Assembly: GCA_013397935.1 (NCBI GenBank)
Contig: VZRN01005010.1
Coordinates: 4,120,410 to 4,184,409, forward strand
DNA from: Dasyornis broadbenti
Lineage: Eukaryota > Chordata > Aves > Passeriformes > Dasyornithidae
Reading direction: 5' to 3'
DNA length: 64,000 bases
The translations under genes were made by a program, and so were the position numbers. The number at the start of each line of letters is the position of its first letter. Position 1 is the first letter of the stretch. The notes below the pieces were generated by a model that saw only the letters and a program-made list of their open reading frames with translations, ran no database searches and had not been told where the DNA came from. Shown one piece after another: positions 61,550 to 64,000 of this stretch.

Positions 61550-64000
61550 ACTGTTTAAAAAGTCACCCAAAAATACCTGATTATGAAATGTGGCATGCCA
61601 CTACTCTCCACTTAGGTTTACAGTCATGACCATATCTAGGGGAGCAAGGGGCTTCATAGTGGTTAATAGTGGAAAACGTTGAAAATTAAGTATAGAGATT
61701 GAGTGACAAGATCAAACACTGAGAGGTGAGGAGTGCAGTGCACAGACAGACTAGTTAGTGTTTTCATTATACACAGAGGAAATTGCTGTGCAGTGCTTTT
61801 AAGATCCAGCTGATCTTAACTGTGCATATTACATTTCAGCAAAGGTGTCAAGAGTGTGGAGGCACTGACCTGCTTTGGGCCAGATCAGCAAATTGTATGA
61901 ATTGTCATGTTGCTAATCAGCATTAGCAGAGATCTGTCACAACAGCATTTCTTAAATCTTCTATTAAGTATGAAAGAGAGCTGCAAGAACTCTAGTAGAA
62001 TAACAACAAATGCATCCAAAGGAAAGGAAGCAGGATTGGGAATACTTATCTGAGCTTCTCCACAGTCATGTGCCTATGTGGAAGGGCAGAGTTCTTCATG
62101 TATAGCTGTACCTTTGACTTGGCTTTAGGAACTGCAACCAGCTAAGCATTTATGCCACCATAAGGGCTTTAAGCAGCTTAAGTGCTTCTTCCGTCTCAGG
62201 AACTAAAAATGGCTTCAGTACTTATGCCACCCTAAGGACACGAGGTCAAAAGTGTACTCTCAACTTGAGCAGCAGGGAAGAGACATTGGTCTCTTGGGGC
62301 TGTTTAGCCTGGTTACGCCTGCAAATGATCTTTAGTAAGGAAAGGACAGACGGAATTCGTACCTATTTTCCATTGGATAAGAGGAAATTAAAATGCATGC
62401 ATTGTTCTAACAGAGAGTCACAGAGGTTAGAGAGAGACTCGATTGCAGTGATTGGAATGTGTCCGAGAAGTCTGCTGGGGATTTCACTCCATGGAGATGC
62501 ATTTTTTTTTTTCCTCCTCACAATGAGATTTCTATTGTCACAGGAGATTTCCTGACTCACCAGGACCTCCTTTATATCCTGACTTTTTTTTACGATGCTT
62601 TTGTCTGTTCATCTTACTGTGGATCATGGAGTCAAGTCAACCTTTATCGAGATGTTAATGAGATGGTAGGGAGGCCTGTCTGATGTCATCTCTCAGTCTC
62701 CTGACTACCTAAAATGGTAACAAGGAGCAGTGATGAGTTGCGTATTGCATCCCTGGGGAGCAGGCAAGCTTGGGGACTTGCTTAAGTGCAGCTCTGTCAC
62801 TATTCTGAACACTGATATTCTTTTTGCAATCACTTGGCTATCTCAGGAAGCTGTGTAGGTCAAGAACCTCAGAAGTATGCACACCACTCCTGAACAAGTG
62901 ACTACTTTTAGTGGGAATCAGAGATCTAAATACTTGTATGAATGTGGCCTTTAGATTTCCTGGGCCTTAAGTCTCTGCCTTTACTGTGGCCAGAGTAGAA
63001 GACACTCTTTCCTGAGGTTTGTTGTTAGGAGAAGAGGTTCACAAGCAACGAGGTACTCAGAGTCCCTGAGTCTCAAGTCTAAAGGGAATGAGAGATCTGT
63101 ACTTACACCTAAGTGGTGATGGGGAAGTTTGAATTCTGTTACACCAAGTCTGGTGAGTGCTGGGGGACTTCACACTATTCTGGTCAAGAAGGTTGAAGCT
63201 GTCCTAGAGCAGGTGAAGAGGCTGAGAGAACCACTGATGGACTAATACAGTCCCCAAAGTGGCCACTGGGAACCTGGAAACAAAATGGCAAATGGGACTC
63301 AGGGACTTCCCCACCTCAAGCCAAAGCAGTGTAAGGGGGGAATGAGGACATGGTCATTGCAGAGAAGACCAGAAGGAACTAGTTTATTTAATCCAGCAAA
63401 TGAAGACAGAGAGGAGAGTGCTGTCTGCCAGTTAGTTAGGGTGGGGAAGGGAGAGAACTAAACACTCTGCAGGGAAGCAGAGCTGTTTAAGCTAAGGATG
63501 GTGTTGGCACAAGAACAAATGAATATAAATTGGCTGTGAATAAATCGAAGCTAGAAATTAGTTGCTAACCAGCAGAAGAGTGAGTTCCTAGAAGCGCCTT
63601 CCACTGGGAGCAGAGGGAGCTGATCACCAGCATACTTAGAAGAGGAAGCTCTGTTCATGACCAGGATTATGTGTATTGGGGCTTGCCATAGTGAGGGGAT
63701 AGGCCCAATGACCAGGAACCTGTTTCTAACCATAGGTGGGCTTAAGGACAAACCTACATTCCCTGTGCAAAACACAGAAATAAAGGTGTTCCCTGCAGGA
63801 CTTGCAGGTCAGGGACAATTAGTGCCCTTCCAAACCAGCTGCAGAGCTGTGCAGTCTGGTACTGCCAGACACAGTCTCTGCACATTTCCCCTCTGCAGCC
63901 TGTGGGCTCCACAGCTCTCTTGTGCAGCTGCAGGTTGCGCTGTCTTTAGCAGCTGTCCCACTGCGATGCCTCTTCACCTTTTGCAGTTTGTCCCCTGTGC

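Larger units (their letters stand above)
42906..64000 (+). other. GLI3: GLI3 intron 10, 5' part
   Basis: From the gtaagt donor to the window end, no sequence resembling exon 11 (rest of finger 1 and finger 2) was found, so the intron is at least 21 kb. It contains simple repeats, an assembly gap (52467-52684), a degraded LTR (60971-61549) and AT-rich stretches that may be regulatory (44020-44400, 46900-47240, 47280-47900). The last 2.4 kb, and 45.3-45.9 kb which is richer in GC, show nothing I can identify. Open frames up to 167 codons on the minus strand around 58 kb overlap one another and look accidental. Confidence 0.85.

Noticed and set aside
62265..62345. ggggctgtttagcctggtt, reminiscent of an internal CR1 3' region
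   Set aside because: Only a short phrase matches; the following sequence does not continue as CR1.
1..64000. CRISPR arrays, operons, rRNA genes or intact tRNA genes
   Set aside because: No regularly spaced direct repeats, clustered same-strand genes or rRNA sequence are present, and the only tRNA-like trace is a poor remnant. The content is ordinary vertebrate intron and exon.

Overview
This is vertebrate genomic DNA, almost certainly from a bird. It holds six consecutive internal exons of GLI3, the zinc-finger transcription factor of Hedgehog signalling, on the + strand. The avian call rests on three CR1 LINE 3' ends and on two copies of an LTR type I know from bird genomes. The gene call rests on the exon translations, which read as the GLI3 N-terminal repressor region up to the start of zinc finger 1. 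I number exons as in human GLI3 (exon 1 non-coding). The window carries exons 5 to 10 at 11376-11581, 16489-16635, 24366-24567, 39664-39880, 41330-41443 and 42765-42905. Each has AG/GT boundaries and all phases join. From recalled human coding-position numbering (not searched here), lengths match human exactly except exon 8, which is 3 bp longer.

Layout: 1-11375 is the 3' part of intron 4. Introns 5, 6, 7, 8 and 9 are about 4.9, 7.7, 15.1, 1.4 and 1.3 kb. From 42906 to the window end (21 kb) is the 5' part of intron 10. Exon 4 (upstream) and exon 11 (rest of zinc finger 1 onward) were not found. The six exons give 1027 bp, about 342 codons, with one open frame. They cover the repressor region, the SUFU-binding SYGH motif (exon 7) and the two cysteines of zinc finger 1 (exon 10). 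The activator domain, PKA/GSK3/CK1 sites and most zinc fingers lie outside the window.

The rest is non-coding. Transposable elements: a well-preserved solo LTR at 9168-9668 with a perfect 6-bp target duplication; two degraded LTRs of a second family in opposite orientation (20191-20745 and 60971-61549); and three short CR1 tails. There is a 218-bp assembly gap next to a GAAA microsatellite (52467-52815) and several small simple repeats. GLI3 introns are known in vertebrates to hold conserved developmental enhancers. Several AT-rich, homeodomain/SOX/POU-site-rich stretches here are reasonable candidates, but conservation cannot be tested from one sequence.

Most open frames over 60 codons look like chance. 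One possible exception is a minus-strand frame at 34801-35034, which looks protein-like and may be a decayed retrocopy. I see no bacterial, CRISPR or novel defence-type system. The most checkable observations are the LTR with intact TSD, a perfect 10-bp hairpin 134 bp before exon 6, a NAGNAG acceptor at exon 9, and the enhancer candidates.
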